Of a DNA stretch of 64,000 bases, positions 63,754-64,000 are shown piece by piece. Positions within the stretch are counted from its first letter, which is position 1, and each line of letters opens with the position of its first letter. Both the position numbers and the translations under genes were made by a program. The notes beneath the pieces were generated by a model that was not told where the DNA came from, made no database searches, and saw nothing but the letters and a program-made list of their open reading frames with translations. Source of the stretch: Panicum virgatum (lineage: Eukaryota; Streptophyta; Magnoliopsida; Poales; Poaceae); the NCBI RefSeq assembly GCF_016808335.1, contig NC_053143.1, forward strand, positions 5,613,398 through 5,677,397, read 5' to 3'.

Positions 63754-64000
63754 TTATCATTATCTACTGGAATATTGATAATCTTCCTTTTGACGAAAGT
63801 GCCTTGACTGTGATCACAGCGTAAGTAAGGTGTGTCCTCTTTAGATAAGAGGATGCTAGGGTCAACGTCAACTGAGAATGGAGGAAGGTCATCAATCTGA
63901 TCATAATCTTTCGAATTGTCCGAAATATCCTCAACTCCAACAACTTTTCTTTTTCCTGGAAGAACTATGTGCCGTTTCAGCTCATTTCCAGCCTTGTCTA
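63754..64000 (-). pseudogene. CACTA transposase, C-terminal end (partial)
   Basis: The minus strand is open from the window edge and encodes the end of a TNP2-type transposase: KRKVVGVEDISD, DDLPPFSVDVDPS, TPYLRCDHSQGTFVKRK. The pattern is that of the C-terminal domain of plant CACTA transposases. The frame closes at a TAG that belongs to the terminal CTAG of the neighbouring Helitron, so the natural end of the gene has been replaced. The catalytic part lies outside the window. Confidence 0.6.

Overview
This window is plant nuclear DNA from a grass (Poaceae), most likely of the panicoid type. The evidence is a very GC-rich intronless UDP-glycosyltransferase gene next to AT-rich spacers, Tourist-type MITEs with TAA target duplications, CACTA, MULE and Helitron elements, a Sirevirus-like LTR, Athila/Tat-type LTR retrotransposons and an inserted piece of plastid ndhB. 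The species cannot be fixed from the sequence alone. There is no bacterial-style gene organisation and no CRISPR array.

Layout. 1-5.3 kb: a broken Copia gag, a Sirevirus-like 3' LTR (minus strand) with a row of polypurine tracts, and the 3' end of a CACTA element carrying a dead Ulp1-like protease. 6.06-6.85 kb: a small Helitron. 7.08-8.53 kb: a Pack-MULE with a 9-bp target duplication and a GC-rich captured interior. 9.57-11.07 kb: the only clearly intact host gene, a family-1 UDP-glycosyltransferase, followed by a cluster of MITEs and a tRNA-derived SINE with a perfect 18-bp duplication. 14.8 kb: the terminal exon of an LRR/F-box-like gene. 15.4-22.6 kb: a complete non-autonomous Ty3-type element (TSD AACAA, tRNA-Asp primer site). 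23.4-40.4 kb: a nest. A CACTA end contains a probable solo LTR that carries a minisatellite. That LTR is split by a 13.5-kb Tat-like Ty3 element (TSD GAGAA) with gag-pro and pol on the plus strand and two antisense genes on the minus strand. 41.7-43.4 kb: a spliced host-gene fragment with a 225-bp mini-CACTA in an intron. 43.5-45.8 kb: two truncated LINEs. 46.8-47.4 kb: a nuclear plastid insertion (ndhB intron). 48.4-54.6 kb: a direct duplication whose second copy is split by a 4.8-kb Helitron, which itself holds a 1.3-kb CACTA. 55.9-64 kb: a CACTA Ulp1-type second gene, its GC-rich leader and subterminal repeats, another Helitron end, and the 3' end of a CACTA transposase running off the window.

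How the parts work together. The window is mainly a record of nested transposition. Nearly all coding potential belongs to mobile elements, and most of it is inactivated by point stops. The most system-like part is 33.6-37.8 kb: two antisense genes inside the Tat-like element (a five-exon plant-mobile-domain/coiled-coil gene and an acidic Ser/Glu-rich gene), convergent with pol and separated from it by three copies of a short palindrome. All exon phases close, so the antisense gene looks like a real spliced gene that has acquired only two nonsense mutations.

Target-site duplications and terminal repeats were read directly from the sequence. Family names rest on recognised motifs, not on a database search.
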